A program made the translations under genes and the position numbers. The notes beneath the pieces were generated by a model. That model saw only the letters and a program-made list of their open reading frames with translations, was not told where the DNA came from and made no database searches. Source: Saccharopolyspora hordei (GTDB lineage: Bacteria > Actinomycetota > Actinomycetes > Mycobacteriales > Pseudonocardiaceae). Taken from it: DNA of 64,000 bases. The stretch covers positions 4,692,501-4,756,500 of the forward strand of contig NZ_JACCFJ010000001.1 in NCBI RefSeq assembly GCF_013410345.1. The letters are read 5' to 3'. Shown piece after piece: positions 36,008-45,031 of the stretch. Each line of letters starts with the position of its first letter. Position 1 is the first letter of the stretch.

Positions 36008-37006
36008 TCACCCGGCGTCGCCGCCGAGCCTGCGCCGCTGGTAGCGGTCCCACCAGACCGCCAGCCAGATGATCACGCCGATCAGCACGTTCTGGTAGAA
36101 GGTGCCGATGTTGAGCTGGACCGCGCCGTTGCGGATGACCGCGACCAGGAACGCGCCGATCAGCGAGCCCAGCACGGTGCCGCGACCGCCGAACAGGCTG
36201 GCGCCGCCGATGACGACCGCGGCGATGACGTCCAGTTCCAGGCCTTCGCCGAAGTTCGGCTGGCCGGAGTTGATCCGCGAGGCCGCGATCATGCCGCCCA
36301 GCCCGGCCAGCGCACCGGAGAGCACGTAGACCAGGGTCGTGTAGCGCTTGACCGGCACACCGGACAGCCGCGCGGCCTCCATGTTCGAGCCCATCACGTA
36401 GGCGTAGCGGCCGAGCCTGGTCCGGGTCAGCACCAGGTGCCCGAGGACCGCGACCACCGCGATGAGCAGCACCGGGATCGGGACGCTGTTGATGACGCCC
36501 TGGCCCAGCAGCCGGAACGAGTCCGGCGCGCCGAACACCGCGACCGCGCCGGTGGCGATGAGCACCAGGCCCCGGCCCACGCTGAGCATGCCCAGCGTGG
36601 CGATGAACGGCGGCAGCCCGACCACCGACACCAGCAGCCCGTTGACCAGCCCCGCCACCGCACCGACCGCGATGCCGCCGACGATCCCGACCAGTGGGTT
36701 CAAGCCGTGCTCGGCCATCAGCAGCACGCCGACCACGCCGGACAGCGCGGCCACCGAGCCCACCGACAGGTCGATGCCGCCGGTGATGATCACCAGCGTC
36801 ACGCCGACCGCCATCACGGCGTTCACCGAGGTCTGCGAGCCCAGGTTGAACAGGTTGTCCGCGGTCAGGAACGACGGCGCGATGATCGACAGCACCACGA
36901 ACACGACGATCAGCGCACCCGCCGCCGCGACCTGCGAGACCGCACCGGACATGCGGTCCCCCAGCGCGCCCAGCAGACCGCGGTCCGCTGTGGACGGTTC
37001 AGCCAT
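36008..37006 (-). CDS. Sugar ABC transporter permease (RbsC-like)
   Basis: The 332-residue membrane protein has about ten helices and the branched-chain/ribose permease pattern. Marks are SQTSVNAVMAVGVTLVIITG, GGIDLSVGSVAALSGVVGVL and the cytoplasmic coupling loop YVMGSNMEAARLSGVPVKRY near residue 215. The ATG at 37006 lies inside the end of the ATPase gene (8-base overlap) with GGGGA upstream. With the ATPase and the binding protein it makes a complete CUT2 importer for a monosaccharide or polyol. Confidence 0.92.
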   Translation of the reverse strand: MAEPSTADRGLLGALGDRMSGAVSQVAAAGALIVVFVVLSIIAPSFLTADNLFNLGSQTSVNAVMAVGVTLVIITGGIDLSVGSVAALSGVVGVLLMAEHGLNPLVGIVGGIAVGAVAGLVNGLLVSVVGLPPFIATLGMLSVGRGLVLIATGAVAVFGAPDSFRLLGQGVINSVPIPVLLIAVVAVLGHLVLTRTRLGRYAYVMGSNMEAARLSGVPVKRYTTLVYVLSGALAGLGGMIAASRINSGQPNFGEGLELDVIAAVVIGGASLFGGRGTVLGSLIGAFLVAVIRNGAVQLNIGTFYQNVLIGVIIWLAVWWDRYQRRRLGGDAG

Positions 37007-38522
37007 GGTTTCCCCCGTTCGAGACGTTGCGGGCACCGGTCGCCAGCGCGACGACGCGCTCCTCGGAGAACTCCGCGCGGCCGACCTCGCCGGTGATCCG
37101 GCCGCCGCGCATCACCAAGATCCGGTCGCACATGTTCAGCAGCTCCGGGAGGTAGCTGGAGATGAACACCACCGCCGCGCCGCGCGCCGCCAGCGAGTCC
37201 ATCTGCTGGAACATCTCCGACTTGGCCCCGACGTCCATGCCACGGCCGGGCTCGTCGAAGAACAGCACGTCCGCGCCGGTCTCCAACCAGCGCGCCAGGA
37301 CCACCTTCTGCTGGTTGCCGCCGGAGAGCTGGCGGACCGGCCGCCCCACCCACGGCACCCGGATGCGCAGGCTGTCGCGCTCCCGCTCGGCGATGCGGCG
37401 CTCGGCGGCCAGGTCGATCAGGCCCGCGCGCATCGGCAGCTTGGCCAAGGTGATGTTCTTGTCCACGCCCAGCTGCAGGGCCAGCCCGTCGGTCTTGCGG
37501 CTCTCGGTGAGGTAGCCGATCCCGGCGGCGATCGCGTCGGCCGGGCCGCGGATGCGCAGCACCTCGCCGTCCAGCTCGACAGTGCCTGCGTCGGGCGGCT
37601 CCGCGCCGAACACCGTGCGCGCCAGCTCGGTCCGGCCCGCGCCGACCAGCCCGGCCAGGCCGACGATCTCCCCGGCGCGGACCTCGAAGGACACGTCGCG
37701 CACCACGTCGCCCCGGATCAGCCCGGAGACGCGCAGCCGGACGGGCCCGGGTTCGTGGTACGTGCGCGGGTAGAGGTTGTCCACGTCGCGGCCGACCATG
37801 AGCTGCACCAGCTGCGCTTCGTCCAGTTCGGTCACCGCCCGCGTGGCCACCACCGCCCCGTCGCGCATCACCGTGACCCGGTCGCCGATCTCGAAGATCT
37901 CGTCCAGCCGGTGCGAGATGTAGAGCACCGCGATGCCCTTGGCGGTCAGCCCCCGGACGATGCCGAACAGCTCTTCGGCCTCCCGCTCCGTCAGGCTCGC
38001 GGTGGGCTCGTCCAGGATGAGCACCTTCGCCTGCACCGCCAGGGCTTTCGCCAGCTCGACGCGCTGCTGCTCCGCTGTGGACAGCTGCGCGACGCGGCGC
38101 CCCGGGTCGATGTCGAGCCCCACCTCGGCGAGCAGTTCGCGCGCGGCGCGGCGCTCAGCCGACCGGGAGATCCAGCCACCGCGGCCGGGTTCGTGGCCGA
38201 TGAACAGGTTCTCCGCCACCGACAGGTCCGGGGCGAGGGCGAACTCCTGGTGCACCATCGACACGCCGAGGCGCCGCGCCGCGCCCGGGCCGTGGTACTC
38301 GACGCGCTTGCCGTCGAGTTCGATGTGGCCGGTCGACGGCGGCTCGACCTGGGCGATCAGCTTCATCAGCGTCGACTTGCCCGCACCGTTCTCGCCGGCG
38401 AAGACGTGCACCTCGCCGGGCGGGATGCTCAGCGTCACGTCGGAGACCGCGACCACCCCGGGGAACGACTTGCCGACTCCGTGCAGCGCCACAGCGGGCC
38501 GGAGCTGGTCGGTGGGCGTCAC
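36999..38522 (-). CDS. Sugar ABC transporter ATPase (RbsA-like)
   Basis: The 507-residue protein is a fused double ATPase. The first half has Walker A FAGENGAGKSTLMKLIA near residue 40, the signature LSTAEQQRVELAKAL and Walker B VLILDEPTASL. The second half keeps LAGLVGAGRTELARTVFG and LSGGNQQKVVLARWL with a weaker Walker A, as in RbsA/XylG. It energises the permease downstream. GTG 38522 has GAGGGAGG 5 bases before it. A TATGAT hexamer at 38576-38581 (minus strand) is a likely -10 element for the whole operon. Confidence 0.93.
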   Translation of the reverse strand: MTPTDQLRPAVALHGVGKSFPGVVAVSDVTLSIPPGEVHVFAGENGAGKSTLMKLIAQVEPPSTGHIELDGKRVEYHGPGAARRLGVSMVHQEFALAPDLSVAENLFIGHEPGRGGWISRSAERRAARELLAEVGLDIDPGRRVAQLSTAEQQRVELAKALAVQAKVLILDEPTASLTEREAEELFGIVRGLTAKGIAVLYISHRLDEIFEIGDRVTVMRDGAVVATRAVTELDEAQLVQLMVGRDVDNLYPRTYHEPGPVRLRVSGLIRGDVVRDVSFEVRAGEIVGLAGLVGAGRTELARTVFGAEPPDAGTVELDGEVLRIRGPADAIAAGIGYLTESRKTDGLALQLGVDKNITLAKLPMRAGLIDLAAERRIAERERDSLRIRVPWVGRPVRQLSGGNQQKVVLARWLETGADVLFFDEPGRGMDVGAKSEMFQQMDSLAARGAAVVFISSYLPELLNMCDRILVMRGGRITGEVGRAEFSEERVVALATGARNVSNGGNHG

Positions 38523-38870
38523 GTGCGCCTCCCTCGATCTGCGTTGATCGTTCCTCAGGGCTGGCAGTGCGCCGGATCATACCCACAACACCCACGCCGA
38601 GAAAGGGTTGGAACGAAGCCAAGTATTCGATTACCAAGACCCGTCTCCCGCGGCGACCGCAGGCGCTGCCGCGGTGCCGCCGGAGCCGTCCCGGCGGTGG
38701 GTCCGCGCACCCGCCCGCACCAGCCTCCGACCTGGACCGCCGGGCCGCAGCGCGACTCGCCCACCCCTGTGATCTGCGCGGGCTCGCGCCAACGCACCGC
38801 ACGGGTGCACAGCCAACCTCTAAGCTCGGGAGGGACGACAGCGTGATCCGTCGGAGGAGGCCGATACCCC
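38523..38870. promoter_or_regulatory. Divergent region, sugar ABC operon / Ser-Thr kinase
   Basis: This 348-base gap holds promoters for two divergent units. On the minus strand TATGAT (38576-38581) sits 54 bases before the ATPase start, with a weak TTTCTC at 38599-38604 as -35. The part nearer the kinase is GC-rich and shows no clear hexamers. No operator palindrome for a sugar repressor was recognised. Confidence 0.45.
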
Positions 38871-40544
38871 GTGCAGCCACTGCTGGCCAGCGACCCGCGC
38901 CGGGTCGGCGACTACCGGCTGCTCGCCCGGTTGGGGCGCGGGGCGATGGGCGGGGTCTACCTCGGTCGCTCGCGCGGTGGCCGGGTCGTCGCGGTCAAGG
39001 TGATCCGGCCGGACCTGGCCGAGGACGCCGAGTTCCGGGAGCGCTTCCGCCGCGAGGTGGCCGCCGCCAGCTCGGTCGGCGGCTTCTGGACGGCCGCCGT
39101 GGTGGACGCCGACCCGAACGCCGAGCAGCCCTGGCTGGCCACCGAGTACGTGCCCGGCCCGACGCTGCACCAGGCGGTGAGCGACCACGGGCCGCTGCCG
39201 GAACCCACCGTGCGCGGGCTCGGCGCCGGGCTGGCCGAGGCGCTCAAGGCGATCCACCGCGCCGGGCTGGTGCACCGCGACCTGAAGCCGGCCAACGTGC
39301 TGCTCGGCCCGGACGGCCCCCGGGTCATCGACTTCGGCATCTCGCGGGCGATGACCGGCAACGCGCTGACCGCGACCGGGATGTTCATGGGCACCCCCGG
39401 CTACTTCTCCCCGGAGCAGACGCTGGGCCACGAGGTCGGCCCGCCCAGCGACGTCTTCGCGCTCGGCGCGGTGCTGGTGTTCACCGCCACCGGACAGGGG
39501 CCGTTCGGCGAGGAGAGCACCGCGACGCTGCTGTACCGGGTGGCGCACGCCGAGCCCGACCTGTCCGAGGTGCCGGAGGGGCTGCGCCCGCTGCTGGCCG
39601 CGTGCTTGGCCAAGGACCCGGCGGCCCGTCCCACGCCCGACGAGATGCTGGACGAGATCGGCGAGACCAGCCCGCAGGGCCACCAGTGGCTGCCGCCGGC
39701 GATCACCGACGTGATCGCCCAGCACGCCACCCAGCTGCAGGAGACGACGAGCGCCGAGCTGCCCGACACTCCCCCGCCGCAGTCGGTCGCCGCGCCCAAG
39801 CCCGCCACGCTCGCCTACACCCAGGCCGCCCCCGCGGCGGCAGCAGCACCGGCAGCGGCGCCGCCCGCACCGCAACCCCCGCCGAGCGCACCCCACCCGC
39901 CGGCACCGCAGCCACCGCCGGCGCCCGCGCCCCGACCGGCGCCGGGCCCGCAGCCGGTGACGGAGGGGATGCGGGACGAGATCGTGCCCGCGAAGCCGCG
40001 GCAGACCTCCCGGCAGCCCCAGGTGCGCCGCGACAACCCGGGGCCGGTGTTCAGCACCACCGGGCGCTTCCGGGCGCTGCTGTCGGCGCTGGTCTACTTC
40101 GCGATCATGGTCGGGGCGTACCGGCTGTACGACGCCGGTTTCGGCTCCCGCCACCTGGTGATCTTCCAGCTCGGCATGCTGCTGCTGGGCATCAGCGCGG
40201 TCTGGTCGCTCGGCCGGGCGGTGATGCCCAGCTTGCACCTGAAGGTCAACAGCGACGGACTGCTGGTCTCGCGGATGGGCATGGTGCGCGAGATCCCGTG
40301 GAGCCAGGTCCAGCGCGTCGGGGTGGCGGGCACCGGCAAGCGGGCCGCGGTCGCGGTGTGGTTCACCGACGGGGCCGCCCAGCGCTCGACGCTGTGGCAC
40401 CGGCTCCGCCCGCACCACGGCGGGGCGCGCGTCTTCCCCATCGGCTCGGTCAGCGGCTGGCTGACCCGCCGCCAGGAGATCCGCCGCGTGCGCACCGCCC
40501 TCCAGCAGTACGCCCCCGGCCGCTACGACAGCCGGGTGCTCTGA
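38871..40544 (+). CDS. Ser/Thr protein kinase with membrane anchor and tail domain
   Basis: The 557-residue protein carries an N-terminal Hanks-type kinase (about 13-265): glycine loop LGRGAMGGVYLG, VAVKVI lysine, catalytic loop HRDLKPANVLL, metal loop DFGIS and GTPGYFSPEQ. A Pro/Ala-rich linker follows (about 300-370). Two hydrophobic segments (about 405-445) then anchor it. The C-terminal 100 residues (KVNSDGLLVSRMGMVREIPW onward) resemble a PH-like membrane domain rather than PASTA repeats. The tail is probably cytoplasmic. GTG 38871 has GGAGGAGG 11 bases upstream, a slightly long gap. The substrates are unknown. Confidence 0.87.
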   Translation: MQPLLASDPRRVGDYRLLARLGRGAMGGVYLGRSRGGRVVAVKVIRPDLAEDAEFRERFRREVAAASSVGGFWTAAVVDADPNAEQPWLATEYVPGPTLHQAVSDHGPLPEPTVRGLGAGLAEALKAIHRAGLVHRDLKPANVLLGPDGPRVIDFGISRAMTGNALTATGMFMGTPGYFSPEQTLGHEVGPPSDVFALGAVLVFTATGQGPFGEESTATLLYRVAHAEPDLSEVPEGLRPLLAACLAKDPAARPTPDEMLDEIGETSPQGHQWLPPAITDVIAQHATQLQETTSAELPDTPPPQSVAAPKPATLAYTQAAPAAAAAPAAAPPAPQPPPSAPHPPAPQPPPAPAPRPAPGPQPVTEGMRDEIVPAKPRQTSRQPQVRRDNPGPVFSTTGRFRALLSALVYFAIMVGAYRLYDAGFGSRHLVIFQLGMLLLGISAVWSLGRAVMPSLHLKVNSDGLLVSRMGMVREIPWSQVQRVGVAGTGKRAAVAVWFTDGAAQRSTLWHRLRPHHGGARVFPIGSVSGWLTRRQEIRRVRTALQQYAPGRYDSRVL

Positions 40545-40667
40545 CCGCCGGACGGGGACGTCGCCGTACGAGGTGCGGGCTCGCACCGCCTCCTCGTCGG
40601 CCTCGGCCGGGCCGTCCACCGCAGCGAGCACGCTCCCGGCGAACGTCGCGACCCCGGTGTGGCGCCG

Positions 40668-41717
40668 TCATGGCACCGGGAGGACGCAGACCGGCGTCGG
40701 GGCGGGCACCGGGTCGCCGAGCGGGGTCAGCTCGCCGTCCGGCGAGAGCGCGAACGCCTGGACGTCGTCGCTGCGCTGCCCGGCGGCGAACAGGACCCGC
40801 CCGTCCGGGGACAGCGCGATGTGGCGGGGCTCGGCCACCCGTGCCGAGTGGATGCCGAGCAGCCGGAACTCGCCGTCGCTGGCGTCGGTCTGGAACACCG
40901 CGACGCTGTCGTGGCCGCGGTTGGAGGCGAGCACGAACCGGCCGTCCGGGGTCACCACCACCTCCGCGGACAGGTTCGTCCGCCCGTAGTCCGGCGGCAG
41001 CGCGCTGAGCGTCCGCCCCGGCTCCAGCGCGCCCGACAACCGGTCGTAGCCGAACTCGGTGACCGACGACGCCAGCTCGTTGACCAGGTACGCGCGGTCG
41101 CCGGCCGGGTGGAACGCCAGGTGCCGCGGCCCCGCCCCGGGCCGCACCGGCACCTCGCGCCGCAGCGCCAGGTGCCCGCTGTCCTCGTCGAAGTCGTAGA
41201 CGTGCACCGAGTCGGTGCCGAGGTCCACCGCGAGCACGAACCGCCCGGTCGGGTCGGGCAGCACCTGGTGCGCGTGCGGCCCCTCCTGGCGCTGCGGGTT
41301 CGGGCCGCTGCCGCTGTGCTGCACGACGTGGCACGGTTCGCGCAGCACCCCACCGGCCCCGATCGGGTGCACCACCACGTTGCCGGTCCGGTAGTTCGCG
41401 GTGAACAGGTGCTTCCCCGACGGGTGCACGCTCAGGTGGCACGGGTCCCCGCCGAGCGTGGGCTGCGAGGTGAGCTCGCGGAGGGCACCGCCCTCGCCGA
41501 CCTCCAGCGAGACGACCCGCCCGGCGTGCTGCTCGCTGACCGCGAAGACCGTCCGCCCGTCCGGGGCGAGCGCCAGGAACGACGGGTCGTCGGCCTCGGC
41601 CGCGGTGCCCTCGCAGCGCAGCGCGCCGCTGCTGTCCGCGGTGGCCGCCTGGATGCCGTCGGCCGCCGTGTCCGCGCCCGTGTAGGCCCCCAGGTACACG
41701 CGGTACTCACCCGCCAT
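40668..41717 (-). CDS. Lactonase, YbhE/Pgl-type beta-propeller
   Basis: The 349-residue protein is a seven-bladed beta-propeller of the 6-phosphogluconolactonase YbhE type. Repeated blade motifs are DGRTVFAVSEQ, GKHLFTANYRTGNV, GRFVLAVDLGTDSVHVYDFD, DGRFVLASNRGHDSVAVF and DGRVLFAAGQRSDDVQAF. The HAHQVLPDPTGRF stretch holds conserved residues of the active cleft. It may hydrolyse 6-phosphogluconolactone, but many members act on other lactones. ATG 41717 has GGAGG 10 bases upstream. It stands alone, convergent with the kinase. Confidence 0.84.
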   Translation of the reverse strand: MAGEYRVYLGAYTGADTAADGIQAATADSSGALRCEGTAAEADDPSFLALAPDGRTVFAVSEQHAGRVVSLEVGEGGALRELTSQPTLGGDPCHLSVHPSGKHLFTANYRTGNVVVHPIGAGGVLREPCHVVQHSGSGPNPQRQEGPHAHQVLPDPTGRFVLAVDLGTDSVHVYDFDEDSGHLALRREVPVRPGAGPRHLAFHPAGDRAYLVNELASSVTEFGYDRLSGALEPGRTLSALPPDYGRTNLSAEVVVTPDGRFVLASNRGHDSVAVFQTDASDGEFRLLGIHSARVAEPRHIALSPDGRVLFAAGQRSDDVQAFALSPDGELTPLGDPVPAPTPVCVLPVP

Positions 41718-41879
41718 CGACGTCGCACCTCCACAGCCGCGGACCCCGCCCACCACATGGTGCCAAGCCGCACCGCAGCGCCCCAGGCGAGCAACGATCA
41801 GCCGCACGATGCCCTGACGACGCAACGAAGTGACGCCACGAGCAACACCTCGCGGCTGAAATCTCCGCTGGTCGCGGCA

Positions 41880-41891
41880 TAACCTTGTGCC
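41880..41891 (+). promoter_or_regulatory. Leaderless promoter of rocD
   Basis: TAACCT (41880-41885) lies 6 bases before the rocD ATG, with CTGAAA at 41856-41861 as a possible -35 (18-base spacer). Transcription starting the usual 6-7 bases after the hexamer would begin at the start codon, so the mRNA should be leaderless; no ribosome site is present. Confidence 0.6.
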
Positions 41892-43124
41892 ATGACTGCC
41901 GTTCCGTCCCACCTCGAGGCGTCGTCGGGGGCAGCGGAGCTCCGCGCCCTCGACGACCAGTACAGCGCGCACAACTACCACCCGCTGCCGGTCGTGATCG
42001 CCGAGGCGTCCGGCGCCTGGATGACCGATGTGGACGGACGGCGGTACCTGGACTTCCTGGCCGGGTACTCGGCGCTGAACTTCGGCCACCGCCACCCGGC
42101 GCTGGTCGCCGCCGCCACCGAGCAGCTCGGCCGGCTCACGCTGACCAGCCGCGCGTTCCACCACGACCAGCTCGGCCCGTTCTGCAAGGAGCTCGCCGAG
42201 CTCACCGGCACCGACCGGGTGCTGCCGATGAACTCCGGCGCCGAGGCCGTCGAGTCCGCCATCAAGATCGCCCGGAAGTGGGCCTACCAGGTCAAGGGCG
42301 TGCCGGAGAACCAGGCGGAGATCATCGTCGCCGGCTCGAACTTCCACGGCCGCACCACCACCATCGTGTCGTTCTCCACCGACCCGGTGGCGCACGACGA
42401 GTTCGGGCCCTACACGCCCGGCTTCCGCATCACCGACTACGGCGACGCCGCCGCCGTGGAGGCCGCCATCAGCGAGCGCACCGCGGCGGTCCTGGTCGAG
42501 CCGATCCAGGGCGAGGCGGGCGTCATCGTGCCGCCCGCCGACTACCTGCCGCGGCTGCGGCGGCTCTGCGACGAGCACGGCGTGCTGCTGATCGCCGACG
42601 AGATCCAGTCCGGGCTGGCCCGCACCGGGGAACTGCTGGCCAGCGAGCACGACGGCATCCGCGCCGACCTCTACACCCTCGGCAAGGCCCTCGGCGGCGG
42701 CATCCTGCCGGTGTCGGCGGTGGTGGGCCGGGACGACGTGATCGGCGTCCTGCGCCCCGGCCAGCACGGCTCCACCTTCGGCGGCAACCCGCTGGCCTGC
42801 GCGGTGGGGCGCGCCGTGATCAGGCTGCTCAGCACCGGCGAGTTCCAGCAGCGCTCGCGCGAGCTCGGCGCGCACCTGCACGCCCGGCTCGGCGAGCTCG
42901 TCGGGCGCGGCGTGCTGGAGGTCCGCGGGCGCGGGCTGTGGGCCGGGGTCGAGATCGCGCCCGGCGGGCCGACCGGCCGCCGGGCCAGCGAGGCCCTCGC
43001 CGAGCGCGGCGTGCTGTGCAAGGAGACCCAGGACACCACCCTGCGCCTGGCGCCGCCCCTGGTGATCACCCGCGAGGAGCTCGACACCGGGCTGGACGCC
43101 ATCGCCGAGGTCCTCACCCGCTGA
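41892..43124 (+). CDS. rocD: Ornithine aminotransferase
   Basis: The 410-residue PLP enzyme moves the delta-amino group of ornithine to 2-oxoglutarate, giving glutamate semialdehyde. The start RALDDQYSAHNYHPLPVVI and DVDGRRYLDFLAGYSALNFG are characteristic of OAT rather than of acetylornithine or GABA aminotransferases. The cofactor lysine lies in YTLGKALGGGILPVSAV, and the base-stacking region in SGAEAVESAIKIARKW. ADEIQSGLARTG holds the aspartate contacting the pyridine nitrogen. It feeds arginine or ornithine carbon into proline or glutamate. Confidence 0.92.
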   Translation: MTAVPSHLEASSGAAELRALDDQYSAHNYHPLPVVIAEASGAWMTDVDGRRYLDFLAGYSALNFGHRHPALVAAATEQLGRLTLTSRAFHHDQLGPFCKELAELTGTDRVLPMNSGAEAVESAIKIARKWAYQVKGVPENQAEIIVAGSNFHGRTTTIVSFSTDPVAHDEFGPYTPGFRITDYGDAAAVEAAISERTAAVLVEPIQGEAGVIVPPADYLPRLRRLCDEHGVLLIADEIQSGLARTGELLASEHDGIRADLYTLGKALGGGILPVSAVVGRDDVIGVLRPGQHGSTFGGNPLACAVGRAVIRLLSTGEFQQRSRELGAHLHARLGELVGRGVLEVRGRGLWAGVEIAPGGPTGRRASEALAERGVLCKETQDTTLRLAPPLVITREELDTGLDAIAEVLTR

Positions 43125-43130
43125 CGCGGT

Positions 43131-43159
43131 CGCGGGCCGCTCGGTGCGAGCGGCCCGCG
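43131..43159. terminator. Bidirectional terminator, rocD / zapE
   Basis: CGCGGGCCGCTCG and CGAGCGGCCCGCG form a perfect 13-bp stem with a 3-base GTG loop. It starts 7 bases after the rocD stop and ends directly against the stop of the convergent ZapE C-terminal ORF. No T tract is present. Confidence 0.85.
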
Positions 43160-43516
43160 TCAGGAAGCGGCGAGGTCACGGGAGAGCGCGGTCAGCCGGC
43201 TGATCGCGCGCAGGTACTTCTTGCGGTACCCGCCGTGCAGCATCTCCTCGGTGAACAGCGACGACAGCGACTCGCCCGAGACGCGCACCGGGATCGAGCG
43301 GTCGTAGAGCCGGTCGGCCAGCGCCACCAGGCGCAGCGCGACGTCCTGGTCCGGCGCCGCGTGCACCCCGCGGAGGTGCACCGCGGTCACCCCGTCGACC
43401 AGGCGCCCGTACTTCGAGGCGTGCAGGCCGGCGAGGAACTCGCAGAGCTCGTCGAAGTCGTCCAGCGTCGAGCCGTCGGTCGCCTCCGCGAGCCGGGCCA
43501 GCTCCTCGTCGCTCAT
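43160..43516 (-). CDS. zapE: ZapE/AFG1-like ATPase, C-terminal part (separate frame)
   Basis: This 118-residue frame begins MSDEELARLAEATDG and continues SKYGRLVDGVTAVHLRGVHA, then LRLVALADRLYDRSIPVRVS and EEMLHGGYRKKYLRAISRL, which are the conserved C-terminal region of ZapE/AFG1 ATPases including the sensor arginine stretches. In most actinobacteria this is one protein of roughly 340-370 residues with the ATPase part. Here its ATG overlaps the stop of the N-terminal frame (ATGA), with GGAGG 10 bases upstream. It may be made by coupled reinitiation, or the pair may reflect a frameshift. Confidence 0.75.
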   Translation of the reverse strand: MSDEELARLAEATDGSTLDDFDELCEFLAGLHASKYGRLVDGVTAVHLRGVHAAPDQDVALRLVALADRLYDRSIPVRVSGESLSSLFTEEMLHGGYRKKYLRAISRLTALSRDLAAS

Positions 43517-44184
43517 CGGCGGGGCGCCTCCGGCAGCCCGCGGTGCCGGTAGTCGGGGCCGTCCACCCGCACCACGTCGAACCGCGCCGACATCGCGTGG
43601 ATCTCGCGGAGGAAGTCCGCGGCCGCGAACCGGCCCTCGCCGAGCTTGTCGGGCAGCGTGTTGGACGTGGCCGCCACGTGCACGCCCGCGTCGGTGAGCT
43701 TCGCGATCAGCTGGGTGACCAGCATGGTGTCGCCCGGGTCGTCCAGCTCGAACTCGTCGATGGCGAGCAGCTTGTGCTCGGACAGCCGACGCACCGTCTC
43801 GGCGAAGCCGAGCGCCCCGACCAGGCTGGTGACCTCGACGAAGGTGCCGAAGGACTTGCGGCCCTCGGTGGCGTGCCACAGCGAGGCGAGCAAGTGGGTC
43901 TTGCCGACGCCGAAGCCGCCGTCGAGGTAGAGGCCCTGCTTGCCGGCGGCGGCCTTCTTCCGGCCGAACACGCCGCGCAGCCACGACCCGCCCCCGCCGC
44001 TGCCGTTGATCCGCGCGGCGAACGCCGCGCACTCCCGCACGGCCTGCGCCTGGCTGGGCTCCTCGGGGTTCGGGATGTAGGTGTCGAACCGCACCGCGTC
44101 GAACATGGGCGGCGGGGTCATCGCCTCGACCAGCTCGTCCGGGGTGAGCGCGGGACGGCGGTCGACCAGACGCGGGAAGCTCAT
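43513..44184 (-). CDS. zapE: ZapE/AFG1-like ATPase, N-terminal part
   Basis: The 223-residue frame carries the AAA+ half of the AFG1/ZapE cell-division ATPase: Walker A LDGGFGVGKTHLLASLW near residue 95, Walker B LLAIDEFELDDPGD near 140 and the sensor-1 region HVAATSNTLPDKLG near 175. It stops at GLPEAPRR followed by TGA, just where relatives continue into the C-terminal domain, which is encoded in the overlapping frame (43160-43516). The core lacks its C-terminal sensor-2 region unless a frameshift or complementation occurs. Start ATG 44184. Confidence 0.8.
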   Translation of the reverse strand: MSFPRLVDRRPALTPDELVEAMTPPPMFDAVRFDTYIPNPEEPSQAQAVRECAAFAARINGSGGGGSWLRGVFGRKKAAAGKQGLYLDGGFGVGKTHLLASLWHATEGRKSFGTFVEVTSLVGALGFAETVRRLSEHKLLAIDEFELDDPGDTMLVTQLIAKLTDAGVHVAATSNTLPDKLGEGRFAAADFLREIHAMSARFDVVRVDGPDYRHRGLPEAPRR

Positions 44185-44278
44185 GGGCCGACTCTATAAC
44201 CGGTCACCGCCCCGCCCGGGCGCGTGGGCACGTGCTCCTGCTCACCCGAGCACGCCCGCGACGTGGTGGGATGGGTCC

Positions 44279-45031
44279 GTGGTGGACTGTCTCTGGCCGG
44301 TGGACGGCGCGCAGCAGGTGGACGACGACCTGGAACGGTTCTACGCCTACCCCGAGCAGCTGGACCGCCCGTGGGTGCGGGTCAACTTCGTCTCCAGCCT
44401 CGACGGGGCGGTCACCGTGCGGGGCAGCTCACGCGGGCTGTCCGCGCCGGTGGACCAGCGGGTGCTGGGGCTCATCCGCGACCTCTCCGACGTGGTGCTG
44501 GTCGGTGTGGGCACCGCGGTGGCCGAGGGCTACCGCGGGGTGAAGCGCACCGAGGTCCGCGCGGAGCGGCGCGAGCGCCGCGGCCTGTCGCCGGTCCCGC
44601 CGATCGCGCTGGTCACCGCCCGCGCCTCGCTGCCCCCGGACTCGCCGCTGCTGACCGACACCGTGGTGCCGCCGATCGTGCTCACCACCGAGGCCGCCCC
44701 CGCGCAGCGCCGGGCCGAGCTCGCCGACGCCGGTGCCGACGTGGTCGTGGCCGGGGACGCGGAGGTCGACCTGCGGGCGGCGCTGGCCGCGCTGGACGAG
44801 CGCGGGCTGCGCCGCATCGGCTGCGAAGGCGGGCCGCGGCTGTTCGGCTCCCTGGTCGACCAGGACCTGGTCGACGAGCTGTGCCTGACCCTCTCCCCCT
44901 TGCTCACCAGCGGCGACGCGAGACGGATCGCGGTGGGCGCGGGCGCTGAGCCGCCCCGGGCGATGCGGCTGCGGTCGGTGCTGCACGCGGGATCGCTGCT
45001 GCTGGTGCGTTACGCAAGAATGCGCGAGTGA
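44279..45031 (+). CDS. RibD C-terminal-like pyrimidine reductase
   Basis: The 250-residue protein (GTG 44279) is a single RibD C-terminal reductase domain related to 5-amino-6-(5-phosphoribosylamino)uracil reductase. Marks are RPWVRVNFVSSLDGAVTVRG near residue 28, VVLVGVGTAVAEGYRGV near 75, and GCEGGPRLFGSLVDQDLVDE near 185, which is the family GGxxL motif region. Stand-alone forms occur in riboflavin-like or deazaflavin pathways and in drug resistance (dihydrofolate reductase-like). GTG 44282 is an alternative start. Its exact substrate is unknown. Confidence 0.82.
   Translation: MVDCLWPVDGAQQVDDDLERFYAYPEQLDRPWVRVNFVSSLDGAVTVRGSSRGLSAPVDQRVLGLIRDLSDVVLVGVGTAVAEGYRGVKRTEVRAERRERRGLSPVPPIALVTARASLPPDSPLLTDTVVPPIVLTTEAAPAQRRAELADAGADVVVAGDAEVDLRAALAALDERGLRRIGCEGGPRLFGSLVDQDLVDELCLTLSPLLTSGDARRIAVGAGAEPPRAMRLRSVLHAGSLLLVRYARMRE

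Noticed and set aside
40545-40667. Coding-like minus-strand frame (AAVDGPAEADEEAVRARTSY) between kinase and lactonase genes
   Set aside because: It merges into the antisense of the kinase without a plausible stop or family match, so it is not supported as a gene.
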